Source: Punica granatum (taxonomy: Eukaryota > Streptophyta > Magnoliopsida > Myrtales > Lythraceae). Taken from it: a DNA stretch of 64,000 nt. Below the pieces are notes generated by a model. It was not told the origin of the DNA and did not search any database. It was given only the letters and a program-made list of their open reading frames with translations. The stretch lies in assembly GCF_007655135.1 (NCBI RefSeq), contig NW_022204412.1, positions 62,001 to 126,000 on the forward strand, given 5' to 3'. Below, piece by piece: positions 11,268 to 23,092 of this stretch. Numbering within the stretch: position 1 is the first letter of the stretch; every line of letters starts with the position of its first letter. The position numbers and the translations under genes are program-made.

Positions 11268-13596
11268 CCCCTCTTGGCTTCCTCGGGCCATGGATGGCCT
11301 CCTTTCCCCGACTCAAGTCGTTTCCCGAGTTTTTACATTTTTCGCTTTCCATGAGTCGGTGCCGTTTTATCGATTCCTCTAAATATCGTGTTTGTGCTTG
11401 TTTGTATGCTTAATTGCGTTCCTAAGATCATGGCGGCACCGGCTATGTAAAAAATGTACGTTATCATCGTGTTTGATGTTTTATGCATGCAAGAAACGGT
11501 CAAAACCGATTCTTGGAATTGATTGTAATCACAATTTTCATTTAATCGTTGGTTTCATGTTAATTCATATGCTAGATACGTTAATATCGAACAATCATTT
11601 CATTGAACCATAACAATTGAGGTTTGAGGTCTCAATCATTAAACCAATCCCACAAACGAGTCAAATGGGACGTATCATTCGGCTAATTAAAACACTTGGA
11701 CTAAACAATTGGGCAAATTGATTATTAATTCATAAACGCATCGATGATTTACGGAACGGCGAGAATGCCCTTTTCCATTAAAAGCTCACAATTTCAAAAC
11801 CCCGAGACACGTAACACGAATAGAATAGACGTCTAACGAGTACTCGCGTGCTATGACTCGAGTCCGAGCCCGATTTCAGGCGGCTCGAGTCAAGACGCGC
11901 GAGTCCTTCTTGGACTTCTTCGTGTGACACGATCTCCAATTTATACACGAACATTGCAATTTTATCATCCAAGGGCATAATCGTCATTACGTGATTCACC
12001 GATACCCTAGGCGTTAGGGAGTTGGAAACACTTCGATCTATGAAAGAAAAGGGCAACCCATTCGGGTGCGAGTTTCATTCGCACGGCCCATTCCGTTCAC
12101 TTTCGGTGTTTCTATCTTCCTATCGTAGATTCGGTGGTGAACATTTTATTTCAGTTACAAGACACGAAAAACCGAATTAATCATGCATTTGGCTTAATCA
12201 AACATTAGATAATGGATAAGCAGAATGATAGATTCCAACCTAGAGTCAAAACACGAGTTTGGCTAATTCGGTGAAACCGCAGTGTTACCTCACTGAATAA
12301 GAGTCTTAAAACAAACACACACATGTAATTGGCTTAGAACCCTATTCTAATCCACCATCTATGTTTGCCTAGGTTAGATACATTGTTTGCTAACCAACCC
12401 CGGTTAATAACTGATTAAATCACGTACATTCAGCCTAATACACAACTTGTCTGTATTCACCGATACTTATCAGTTGTTGTCTGTATTTTATCAGTTTTAT
12501 TTGTTTTCTTCTGTTTTATTCTTGCTTTTGCTGATTTGTCGCGATTCGGGCCCGAGCCCATAGGTTACGTGTTACACGGGGTCCAATGCCCCAAACCACC
12601 GAACACGAGGTCCAACGCCTCCTAATTCACTGAGCGCGTGCAACCCGAGTGCGGAATGGGATCTAGCCTCGATTCACCGTTACACTCCGAACATGGCCTA
12701 TATGAAAGGCAATTTGGATTGGGCGTGTGAAACACATCTAGATATCACCCAGAGCTCGATCGGCCCAACGGTTACAGTAGGAATCAACCGAGTTTCCTGC
12801 AAACCGTTGGATTGATCGGACCCGACCCCCGGCTCCTTGAGCCCGCGTTGCCTTAATTCACTTATCGGTTATTCAAAATACACGGTGAGCCGGAGCGGAA
12901 TAGTGGCCCAATGCAAATCGATCGGGATCCATTTACTTATTCAGTTATACTTTGTAATTGTTCGAGAGAACATTGTGAGGATTCTATTTGTATGTTCATT
13001 CATCTCCTTGTAAGGATCCCCGATCGGTGAGCGAGAGGTCCGAGTGCTGGATCGGTTAAGTTGGTCTATCGCCACCAAAGGGTGAGTAAGCTCGGATACT
13101 CGTGGTTTCGGTTCACGCAGGGAATCGACCATCACGGTTCGATGAACTGTAACGCTAAGATAGTGAACCGACTCCTCGATGCACAAGCCTACTCATCTTT
13201 CGGACTCTTGGCCCAACTTGATCAATTCACCGAATTTACGGTGTCAAAACGGGCGAGTCGAGCGCAACTCTAAATCACGCGGTAAATAAACAAAATGGCA
13301 AGCCTAGCAAGCTAGAGTACCGAAAGGGCGTGCGGGATATCGGCCCGCACGTAATAGAACCCCCGAATTCGGAATTTCCGGTTCCGTACGACCATTGCCT
13401 TAGCATTTAGGTGTACCCCGTACCCCTAGACCCGGGCGACTCAACGGCCCTCGACCTACGGGTCGTAAACAGTAAGTGGTGACTCCTTCTCACGCGCGTC
13501 CGTCGCGCATCCCCACGGGAAGGTGGATACTCCCAAGCCGCGTTGCATAGGCTTCGTGCATGCGTGCTCCGACGAGATGAAATTCGGGTGCGCACA

Positions 13597-14859
13597 GGCT
13601 CCAGGCATGAACAAACCCTTCAAGTGGCACTAGGACCGTCCCAGAGATGCTCTATTGGTTCTGTCGGACCTTTTTGACTCACCTGTCCTCATGAGACCCG
13701 GCTCCTCGAGCCTTCCCTAATCGGGGAAAGTACACCTATGTGGCCCCCAGTCATGATCTGCCCACTCCAGGGTGGTGATGACTAAACTCTCGGAATTGAG
13801 TGTCCCTCCCGCGCGGCACCCCATGGGTCGTATGATGGACGATGGGACTTCCCATGGGATCACTTTACATTTCTTACCGAACATTCCACCGAACAATCAC
13901 CTAATGCATCATCTTCTTTGTCATCTCTCACAGGGACACGCCGGTCACAGGCAAAGAACGATACACGGGTTCACATCCCCCTGAGAGTTCCTCTCGGACC
14001 CTTCCCTCATACTTCGACGAGGGAGGTTTCCGACGAATATGTACCCCCCACGAAGCCGAAGACAGAGACAATCGAACAAACCGTTCAAATTGGGCCCGGG
14101 GCAAATCGGGCCTTCCCCACTGTAAAGAACTATCACTGACAACATGCAACGGTAAGCCCTGAGGCAGGACACAATCGGCTTCAAGAGCGCCTATCCTCTA
14201 AGGGGCACCCATCACGGGAGCGACAACGCACGATTGGGAACGACTATCGTACAAGGCGCCCGGCACAAATCACAAAGACCAGGGCATCCCCGTCCAACAT
14301 TCACGCGGAGGCAACCTTGGTCACCCACACTCCTGGGGCAATTTTGTTTTCGTTTTAGACAATAGGGGAAATGACTTGTAAAGTTTGCAAGGAAAAAGAC
14401 GCGAAGGTCGACTTTCAAGTGCATACGAATCGGACTTCTGAGAAAACCAACCATCACAAAATTGGGCTAGGACAACGAAGTACATCAAGTCTCCACGGGG
14501 CTAAGCAAACGAAAGTGGCCTCGGCGATGCAAAGTCGAGGAGTTTCAAACAAATACAAGGGGCACAATACAGACCCCAGCTGCGAAAAAAAAAAGAGCGA
14601 AAAGACGCGGGAAAAACCCTCCAACAAAGAAAAGAAGAGAGAGAGAAAAGAAGCGGGAAAAACCCGCCAACAAAAAAAATGGGGCAATGCCGAGGTTCAC
14701 CAAAAGCACCGGCACCCCCAATCCAAAAGAAATGAAATCCCGACAAAAAGGGAAGCAGCAGTCGCAACTCCTCGACGGAGACAGAACGTAATGCACTCGG
14801 AGGTCGAATCATTCGAACCCTCCGCCCTTGCAAACTCGAGAGGCAAAAGAATCGGGCCT
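13597..14859 (+). other. 3' UTR of element B, first part, non-coding
   Basis: Collinear with A 4269-5530, including the segment with ATTGGGCTAGGACAACGAAG. Frames open here are shifted relative to A, so no gene is called. Confidence 0.6.
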
Positions 14860-15015
14860 GCTAGGTCGAAAACCCCTCGGGGCGACCTAGGCAAAAGCTA
14901 AGGCAAAAGAGAGGCACGACTGAAAATCCCGAGACGGGCGGTCGTGGCAAAAGGAGAGTTTGTCCCCTTTAGGTTGAGAGGTACGGCCCCGAGGCGGGTG
15001 ACCGTAGCAAAAGGT
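14860..15015 (+). other. Structured hairpin array, element B (three units)
   Basis: Unit a (about 14860-14905) has the perfect arms CTAGGTCG and CGACCTAG with an inner CCCC/GGGG helix after AAAA. Unit b (about 14914-14958) has CACGAC/GTCGTG. Unit c (about 14980-15015) has TACGG/CCGTA. Each is followed by GCAAAAG. In unit a the A copy has T.G pairs where B has C-G pairs, so pairing is kept. Confidence 0.7.
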
Positions 15016-16332
15016 CACCCTGGGCCTTCGCACACTGCGCGGACCAGGGATACCCAAGGGAAATGACCAGGTTATCTATTCCAACGCGGTCCCCGATCGG
15101 CTCTCCTACCGAACTCAACCGTCCAAGGCGGATTCTTCTTCAAGCACAGCGGGCGACCAAGCACGCAATCCAAACATTTCAAGACAACCAACACCAACCG
15201 AAGGACAGAAGAGAATGGAGGTACATCTCACGGCAGGCGTGAACCCGTGTATCCTTTCAGCCTTGGGCAACGTGCTCCCCAAGCTTTCTCTTTTCTCTTT
15301 GTCACTGTGCAACTGCAAAACGGGTCACAACCACCCTTCAATCGGCTACCATAAAGCCAAAATCCTAGACACTTCTTTCCGGGAGTCTAGTCATAACACT
15401 TTGGAAATGACTAGACCGAGGTCTGACCAAATTTGAACAAAAATTCCCCATGCGGGTTACAAATGCAGCCGCCCTATGGCACCTTGATGAGATGGGTCCT
15501 AAGCTCACAAGCACGTCGAACAAACGATAGAGCCACTTGGGCATCGTTGAGAACATCTCGATATGCCCATACCTGGCCCACATGAACCCCAGAGGCCTCG
15601 CATCGAGGCCTCTGAAAGCAAGACCCCATTCGCATCACTAAAATAAAGACCCCCCACGAGTCGACCAGGCGAAACTGAAGAGCATGTGTCACAAACACTT
15701 CCTTTTACCTGTGCTTACAAATCGCTAGTAATCCCATGACTTACTAATGATGTCAGGATCACAAGTACAACAAATGCAGGAACTACGGCAGACTCTGATT
15801 TCCGACCCCTCGGGATACGTAGGCGCTCCACCACAGAGCTCGTCTCCAGCGAACTACAATCGCCACTGCGACAGAGCTGACATCTAGCAGAGCAACAAGC
15901 AATCGCCCTAGCAGCAAAGCCGGATTCCGACAGATCAAACACACCACCACCCCAGGGGCAGAGCACCGACGAAGCAACTTCATCGCGGCAGGAACAGAAA
16001 TCTACAGCAGATCAACACCTTTGGGACAACATCAGCCCTGTACACTTAGCGCGCACCACTGTCCACAGGACTAACGAAGAGTTATGCCCTTCTCTGCAGA
16101 TACGCATGGAACCCCAAGGGGCATCTCCTTATCAACGAACACGTGGTTGGCTCATGCGACAGATCGCAGTTTCGAACCGAATGGAGGGCATAATAGAGAA
16201 TCCTCTTGACCCTAGCTCAAGGAAACAACAAATAACAAGCTCTACTTGGAATGGGACAATCTGCCTCTGCCGACGTCCCCGACATACCGCCCGGCACCTC
16301 TGAGATGCCACCTGGCATCGATCTCCACCTCT
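15016..16332 (+). other. 3' UTR of element B, second part, non-coding
   Basis: Collinear with A 5691-7061. I see no conserved frame and no motif other than that similarity. Confidence 0.55.
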
Positions 16333-16980
16333 GCCGTCCCTACACTTTAGCATTTACTGCTTTAGGGATTTCGGGTCCCCGGACTTCGTGTCCACATTTA
16401 CTGATTTCCACTGGCTTTGGCCTAGCATTTAATGCTTTAGGGACTTCGGGTCCCCGGACTTCGCTTCCGCATTTACTGCTTTCCACGGGCTTCGGCCTAG
16501 CATTTACTGCTTTAGGGACTTCGGGTCCCCGGACTTCGTGTCCGCATTTACTGCTTTCCACGGGCTTCGGCCTAGCATTTACTGCTTTAGGGACTTTGGG
16601 TCCCCGGACTTCGTGTCCGCATTTACTGCTTTCCACGGGCTTCGGCCTAGCATTTACTGCTTTAGGGACTTCGGGTCCCTGGACTTCGTGTCCGCATTTA
16701 CTGCTTTCCACGAGCTTCGGCCTAGCATTTACTGCTTTAGGGACTTCGGGTCCCCAAACCTCGTGTCCGCATTTACTGCTTTCCACGGGCTTCGGCCTAG
16801 CATTTACTGCTTTAGGGACTTCGGGTCCCTGGACTTCGTGTCCGCATTTACTGCTTTCCACGGGCTTTGGCCTAGCATTTACTGCTCTAGGGACTTTGGG
16901 TCTCCGGACTTCGTGTCCGCATTTACTGCTTTCCGGACCTCTCGTCCACTTTACTGCTTTCTGCGGGCTTCGGCCTTTCA
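16333..16980 (+). repeat. Tandem-repeat array of element B (75-bp period)
   Basis: There are about eight copies of a 75-bp unit; CCACGGGCTTCGG recurs at 16483, 16558, 16633 and 16708. Each unit holds GGGC-TTCG-GCC(T), GGGAC-TTCGG-GTCCC and GGAC-TTCGT-GTCC palindromes separated by CATTTACTGCTTT. It combines the module of the C array with a module like A's array 2. Both strands carry repeat-derived open frames (for example 16340-16981 minus), which are not genes. Confidence 0.9.
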
Positions 16981-17134
16981 CCTACCACTTCACATTCCCC
17001 AAATCCCGCTCACGCTACTATCTCATGACAGAGGGGGGGCGAGCTACCACAAAAACGACGACAGAAGCGGCCGCCGGGACCAAAAGAGTGCCTCTCATGG
17101 TCTTTGGCTACATCTTCTAACCGAGCATGCAACC

Positions 17135-17148
17135 AAAGAGGGGCAAGC
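17135..17148 (+). other. PPT of element B
   Basis: AAAGAGGGGCAAGC lies immediately before the LTR start TGTCAGCACCCC, as in A and C. Confidence 0.85.
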
Positions 17149-18443
17149 TGTCAGCACCCCATTTTGGCCCACCGGCTTCCCGCACGAGGATTCCCGACTG
17201 AAGCCCGGGGCACTATTCATCACACGGCAATCAGAGGCAAATGGGCGGGCACGGGGTCATGAACAATGGGAGAAGAGCTAGGTCACTGAGAAAAGCGGAG
17301 GAAAGCCATCGGAAGAGCGAACGAACAAGGAATCCCCAAAACGACGGGCTGGCACTGCGGCACTATTCATCACTGAGTCATCGAAGCACCGAAAGGTGCC
17401 CAATATGGGACTCCAAAAGTCACTCTTAGTGCCAAAGTGACCAAGGACACGTCCGGACGCATTTTCGGGGCAAGCCACATGAGCCGGGACACCCCGATCT
17501 CTCACGGACGCCTTTTCTGATAGAGCTCCCGGGGCCCGCTCCACTGACAAGCAGACGACCCCTCAAAACGGGCCTACAGGCGCCTAGGGACCACCAGGGT
17601 CGGGGAACAAGCTTCAGATGACCTTCCGGAACTCGACTCGGTTTCCCGAGGGACGTGTCAGTGGTCACGAACGTCTTCCGGCGAGCCTTCGGGGCACTTC
17701 CACGGAAAACAGAAATCACGACGATCTCCGAACACCTCACAACAATCCCCGAGCACCTCGAGACATTCAGGGAACACTGAGAAAACCTCGGTCAAAGTCT
17801 CTAGGTCTTCTCGGGCCGACGGTCCCCGACCGAGGGCGACGAGCCAACGATCCCTCACGGGGCAAAAGGATCGCCAAAACGAATGTCAGGATGCCCAAAG
17901 AGCAATCAGGGACCGGGGGACACTAAACTCCGCTCCGAACGTCCAAACAGGGCAAAACCGACTCTCGAGGCGCCGAGTCGCCCGAACATTCGTTCACACG
18001 ACGCATGGCGATATTGGGCTCATTCAAATCCTTGTCATTCAAGCATTCCAAATCTACAAATTAATTGGACATCGGAGATCGGATGCAAGCTCAATCGAGT
18101 TTCAAGCATTTTCCGGCTTTTCTCTCAATCGAAAGGGACCCACAGCTCAGCCAAGCCAAGCCTCCAAGCCACGGCTCAACCCCAAGCCACGGCTCAATCC
18201 CTAAGCCGCGGCTCAATTCGGTGGCTCCAAGCTCCAAGAAGCTCCCCCCTCCACACATTTCAAATTTCTTCTTACACCTATCACTTCCCATCACTTCCCC
18301 ATCACTTCCCATCACTTCTCCCTTACTTCCCCTACACTCTAAGTGACACAAACCCTTCCCTAAGCCCTCTTCAAAATTCGGCAGCCACCTTTAATCCCCC
18401 CAAAACCACACTTAATTTCACTAATTTCGCATCATTAGCCTTC

Positions 18444-18452
18444 CTATATAAG
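18444..18452 (+). promoter_or_regulatory. LTR TATA box, element B
   Basis: CTATATAAG lies about 1.3 kb into the LTR, at the same position as the boxes of the related LTRs. Confidence 0.65.
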
Positions 18453-20978
18453 CCTCTTGGGTCATTAACTTAATCACAACTCTTCTTGCATATCTCTCTA
18501 GCTTTCTCACTCTAGGAGAACCTTCCAAATCCTCTCCAACTTCAGCAAATTCTAGAATTCGTGCAGCCCCTCCTCAGCCCAGAAACCGGGCAAAAACAAG
18601 GCCAAACCAATCCCGTTTTCCGGTGACCGCCACTCAACCCAAACCAAACTTGACCAAACTTCATATCCCACATGTTTTCGACCTCCTAAGTCCATTTCCG
18701 ACCTTAGATTTTTCATTTGAAGCTCCCAGCACCTCATTCCAGCTCTGTCCAGAAACAGTCCCTTAAACATTTTCCCTGTTTCTACGCGAGTTCGTCCCTC
18801 TCGACTTAAGCAAACTCAACCAAACTTCATATCCCACATGTTTTCGACCTCCTAAGTCCATTTCCAAGCTTAGTTTTCACATTCAAGGCTCCCAGCCCAG
18901 CGTTTTAGCTCAGCACAGAAACAGTGTAAAACCGAGTTCCCACGGTCATTATCGGGTTCCAAGCATGCCATTTCTTCCCGCAAGCATGGCGAGTCGTGCC
19001 ACCACCTTCTAAGGGTCCCTCACGACCCTCACTCTCCCTCGTGACAAGGTGGTCACGTGCCCAAAGCCGCTCCACCGCGCACCACCGCCATTTCTCTCTT
19101 TTCTCCCTTCACAGATTTTTTTCTAGTTTTTACCGGTTTTCTTTGCATCTCTCGGGAAAATCGACATGTCTAATCTTCACGAAACCACTGCAGGAATGAT
19201 CCCCAGTCAGTTAGGAGTCCAATGCCACCGATCTTGCACCAAAATACCACCGGGAGCCTCCGGGACAGCCATTCCTTTCCGACCTGCCCAGTCAGGTCAG
19301 TTCCGCCCAGTCGGTTTTGTTTCCTGCTAGCTAACCCGACTTTGTTTTTGATTTCCAGAAAATCTACATGTCCAATCCTCATGAAACCACCGCAGGCATG
19401 ATCCTCAGTCGGTTAGGAGTCCAATGCCACCGATCTTGCACCAAAAGACCACCGGGAGCCTCCCGTAGAGTCGTTTCTTCATCGGGGTGTCAGTCGGGTT
19501 TGTTCCTCTGGTCGTCTTTTCTGACCCGAACTTTGCAGGAACGTACAGATCAGCTCGGGTTGAATCTTGCTACGAGCCACCTATCACCATGATCCTCAGT
19601 CAGTTAGGAATTCAATGCCACCGACCTTGCGTCAACAGACCACCGGGAGCTTCCTGTGGAGCCGTTTCTTCATTGGGCGCCAGTCGGATCTGTTTTGACC
19701 CGGCTGGGTCTGTCTTTTTTTACTGACCCGACTTTGTTTTTGATTTCCAGAAAGTCTACGCGTGCTCTCCTCCCGAAACCACCGTAGACGCGATCCTTAG
19801 TCTCTTGGGAATCCAACGTAACTGGCCCCGCACGAAAATTCTATCCCGATCAATCGGTACAGCCCCGACAAGCCAGACTGCCAGTCGACCAGACTGCACC
19901 GGTTCGGGTCTGTTCGTTCCAGCCGAGTCTCCCGACTCCCTTTGTTACTTCTCCGACTCTTTCCCGCATCCCAGGGCTAGGTATAATCATTCCCGACTCA
20001 GAGAAGTTAGGACTTTTACGTTTTCTTTGCGTTTGTGGGGAGATAAGGAGGTCCATGACCGATTCGCATGCAAGTTCATGTTTTTATGTGTCTTTTACAT
20101 CGTATTATGCATGTATTCATCGTATGTAGTGCTAGCATGTCGGGAAATAGTTTGAATCGGAGTCGAGGAGACCTCGTTGGCTCGAGCAAGTCAAAGGAAC
20201 CTCTCGGCCTCACCCCAAGGGAGGTGGCCGAGAGCCCCTCTTGGCTTCCTCGGGCCATGGATGGCCTCCTTTCCCCGACTCAAGTCGTTTCCCGAGTTTT
20301 TATATTTTTTGCTTTCCATGAGTCGGTGTCGTTTTGTCGATTCCTCTAAATATCGTGTTTGTGCTTGTTTGTATGCTTAATTGCGTTCCTAAGATCATGG
20401 CGGCACCGGCTATGTAAAAAATGTACGTTATCATCGTGTTTGATGTTTTATGCATGCAAGAAATGGTCAAAACCGATTCTTGGAATTGATTGTAATCACA
20501 ATTTTCATTTAATCGTTCGTTTCATGTTAATTCATATGCTAGATACGTTAATATCGACAATCATTTCATTGATCCATAACAATTGAGGTTTGAGGTCTCA
20601 ATCATTAAACCAATCCCACAAATGGGTCAAATGGGATGTATCATTCGGTTAATTAAATCATCTTGGATTAAATAATTGGATAAATTGATTATTAATTCGT
20701 AAGTGCGTCGATGGCTCACGGAACGGCGAGAATGCCCTTTTCCTAAAAAAGCCCACAATTTCAAAACACCAAGACGTGTAACACGAATAGAATCGACGTC
20801 TAGCGAGTACTCGCGTGCTACGACTCGAGTCCGGGCCCGATTTGAGGCGGCTCGAGTCGAGACGCGCGAATCCTCCCTAGACTTCTTCATGTCACACGAT
20901 CTTTAATTTGTACACGAACATAACACGTTTTATTATCCAAGGGCATAATCGTCATTCCGAGATTCACCGATATCCTAG

Positions 20979-21060
20979 GCGTTAGGGAGTTGGAAACACC
21001 TCGATCTATGGGCGAGAAAGCGTTAGGGAGTTGGAAACACCTCGATCTATGGGCGAGAAA
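20979..21060 (+). repeat. 41-bp perfect tandem duplication in the B LTR
   Basis: The 41-bp unit beginning GCGTTAGGGAGTTGGAAACA is present twice in direct succession (20979-21019 and 21020-21060). The A and C LTRs have one copy at this place. It is a copy-specific event. Confidence 0.9.
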
Positions 21061-22608
21061 GGGCAACCCGTTCGGGTGCGAGTTTCATTCGCACGGCCCA
21101 TTCCGTTCACTTTCGGTGTTTCTATCTTCCTATCGTAGATTCGGTGGTGAACATTTTATTTCAGTTACAAAATACGAAGAACCGGATTAATCATGCACTC
21201 GACTTAAACGAACATTAGATAATGGGTAGGCGGAATATTAGATTCCAATCTAGAGTCAAAATACGAGTTTGGCTAATTCGGTGATACCGCAGTGTCACCT
21301 CACTGAATAAGAGTCTTAAAACAAACACACACATGTAATTGGCCTAGAACCCTATCCTAATCCACCATCTATGTTTGCCTAGGTTAGATACATTGTTTGC
21401 TAACCAACCCCGGTTAATAACTTATTAAATCACGTACATTCGACCTAATACACAACTTGTCTGTATTCACCGATACTTATCAGTTGTTGTCTGTATTTCA
21501 TCAGTTTTATCAGTTTTCTTCTGTTTTATTCTTGTTTTTTGCTGATTTGTCGCGATTCGGGCCCGAGCCCATAGGTTACGTGTTACACGGGGTCCAATGC
21601 CCCAAACCACCGAACACGAGGTCCAACGCCTCCTAATTCACCGAGCGCGTGCAACCCGAGTGCGGAATGAGATCTAGCCTCGATTCACCGTTACACTCCG
21701 AACACGGCCTATGTGGAAGGCAATTTGGATTGGGCGTGTGAAACGGATCTAGATATCACCCGGGAGCTCGATCGGCCCAACGGTTACAGTAGGAATCAAC
21801 CGATTCTCCTGCAAACCGTTGGATCGATCGGACCCGACCCCCGGCTCCTTGAGCCCGCGTTGCCTTAATTCATTTATCGGTTATTCAAAATACACGGTGA
21901 GCCGGAGCGGAATAGTGGCCCAATGCAAACCGATCGGGATCCATTTACTTATTCGGTTATACTTTGTAATTGTTCGAGAGAACATTGTGAGGATTCTATT
22001 TGAATGTTCATTCATCTCCTTGTAAGGATCCCCGATCGGTGAGCGAGAGGTCCGAGTGCTGGATCGGTTAAGTTGGTCTATCGCCACCAAAGGGTGAGTA
22101 AGCTTGGATACTCGTGGTTTCGGTTCACGCAGGGAATCGACCATCACGGTTCGATGAACTGTAACGCTAAGATAGTGAACCGACTCCTCGATGCACAAGC
22201 CTACTCATCTTTCGGACTCTTGCCCCAACTTGATCAATTCATCGAATTTACAGTGTCAAAGCGGGCGAGTCGAGCGCAACTCTAAATCACGTGGTAAATA
22301 AACAAAATGGCAAGCCTAGCAAGCTAGAGTACCGAAATGGCGTGCGGGATATTGGCCCGCACGTAATAGAACCCTCGAATTCGGAATTTCCAGTTCCGTA
22401 CGACCATTGTCTTAGCATTTAGGTGTACCCCGTACCCCTAGACCCGGGCGACTCAACGGCCCTCAACCTACGGGTCGTAAGCAGTAAGTGGCGACTCCTT
22501 CTCACGCGCGTCCGTCGCGCATCCCCACGGGAAGGTGGATACTCCCAAGCCGCGTTTGCTTAGGCGCGCGCATGCGTGCCCTGACGAGATTAAATTCGGG
22601 TGCGCACA

Positions 22609-23092
22609 AGGTCTATGTTGACGACATGATTGCCAAGTCCAAAGAAGGAGAAGATCACCTCATCAATTTGAAACGTCTTTTCGATCGCTTAAAAGAGTAC
22701 AAGCTTCGGCTTAATCCGGCAAAATGCACGTTCGGCGCTCGATCGGGAAAGCTACTAGGATTCGTGGTCAGCGAGCGTGGTATCGAGGTAGATCCCGATA
22801 AAGTCAAGGCGAAGGAGCTTCCTCCGCCATCCTCGGTCCGCGAAGCACGAGGCTTCCTAGGGCGATTGAATTACATCGCACGATTCATTGCAAACCTGAC
22901 AGACAAATGCCAACCACTCTTTCGCTTGCTCCGCAAGAACGCGGCGATCGAATGGGACGAAGAATGTCAGAACGCCTTTCACACCATCAAGGCGTATTTA
23001 GTCCAACCGCCGGTATTGGTCCCGCCTACACCGGGTCATCCCCTCGTACTTTACCTAACGGTGCGCCGCCAATCATTAGGATGCATGCTGGG
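22609..23092 (+). pseudogene. Element C pol, first fragment: end of RT and start of RNase H
   Basis: The frame starts in the RT catalytic block (VYVDDMIAKSKEGEDHL), runs through the RT thumb (KLRLNPAKCTFG, FLGRLNYIARFIA) and into the connection/RNase H start (LVLYLTVRRQSLGCMLG). It is closely similar to the E copy on the minus strand (53773-55071), with a one-codon deletion around KAKELPPP. The N-terminal RT is absent because B is inserted at this point. The open frame extends artificially upstream into the B LTR (from 22488). After the solo LTR and one copy of CTGGG are skipped, the frame continues in phase at 28138. Confidence 0.88.
23088..23092 (+). other. Target-site duplication CTGGG, left copy
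   Basis: CTGGG lies immediately before the inverted LTR end TGTGCGCACCC. The second copy is at 28133-28137. Five bases is the usual Ty3/gypsy duplication length. Confidence 0.93.

Larger units (their letters stand above)
1..13596 (+). mobile_element. Element A: non-autonomous Ogre/Tat-type LTR retrotransposon (5' LTR cut by the window edge)
   Basis: The element runs from a partial 5' LTR (1-1806) through a PBS, a 6.36-kb interior and a PPT to a complete 3' LTR (8163-13596). No gag, protease, RT, RNase H or integrase motif is present in any frame of the interior. The long frames across 3436-4074 and 6934-8283 are translations of tandem repeats. The leader at about 1985-2125 resembles the leader of coding element D on the other strand (39035-39170), so A is a deleted relative of the autonomous family and probably relied on proteins supplied by other copies. 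By eye the two LTRs differ at about 2-3% of aligned sites. The right flank (GGCTC...) is 3' UTR sequence of element B, so A is nested in B. Confidence 0.8.
8163..13596 (+). repeat. 3' LTR of element A (5.4 kb)
   Basis: The LTR starts TGTCAGCACCCC after the PPT and ends GGGTGCGCACA. It has a TATA box about 1.3 kb in, so U3 is about 1.3 kb and the transcribed R/U5 part is about 4.1 kb. It contains about three copies of a roughly 190-200-bp direct repeat (10205-10800) and a strong hairpin (11234-11267). It matches the LTRs of B, C, F, the solo LTR and the inserted truncated LTR. The right flank GGCTC belongs to element B and should be its target duplication; the partner copy lies left of the window. 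Many short open frames recur but none is conserved as protein. Confidence 0.9.
13597..22608 (+). mobile_element. Element B, right part (3' UTR, PPT, 3' LTR)
   Basis: The remnant begins within 3' UTR sequence equivalent to A position 4269 and continues through hairpin array, tandem repeat, PPT and a full 3' LTR. There is no PBS after the preceding LTR end at 13596, so the junction is an insertion point (A into B) and not B's own 5' LTR. B's remaining 5' portion should lie left of the window. B's right flank AGGTC is RT sequence of element C. Confidence 0.78.
17149..22608 (+). repeat. 3' LTR of element B (5.46 kb)
   Basis: The LTR starts TGTCAGCACCCC and ends GGGTGCGCACA. A TATA box (CTATATAAG) is at 18444-18452. 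It contains the approximately 190-bp direct-repeat region (about 19195-19720) and a 41-bp tandem duplication at 20979-21060 not seen in the other LTRs. The next base after the LTR is inside an RT gene (GTCTATGTTGACGAC), with AGGTC as the expected target duplication. Confidence 0.9.

Noticed and set aside
16340..16981. 213-codon minus-strand frame with KAVNARPKPVESSKCGHEV repeats
   Set aside because: Direct translation of the 75-bp repeat of element B; not conserved.
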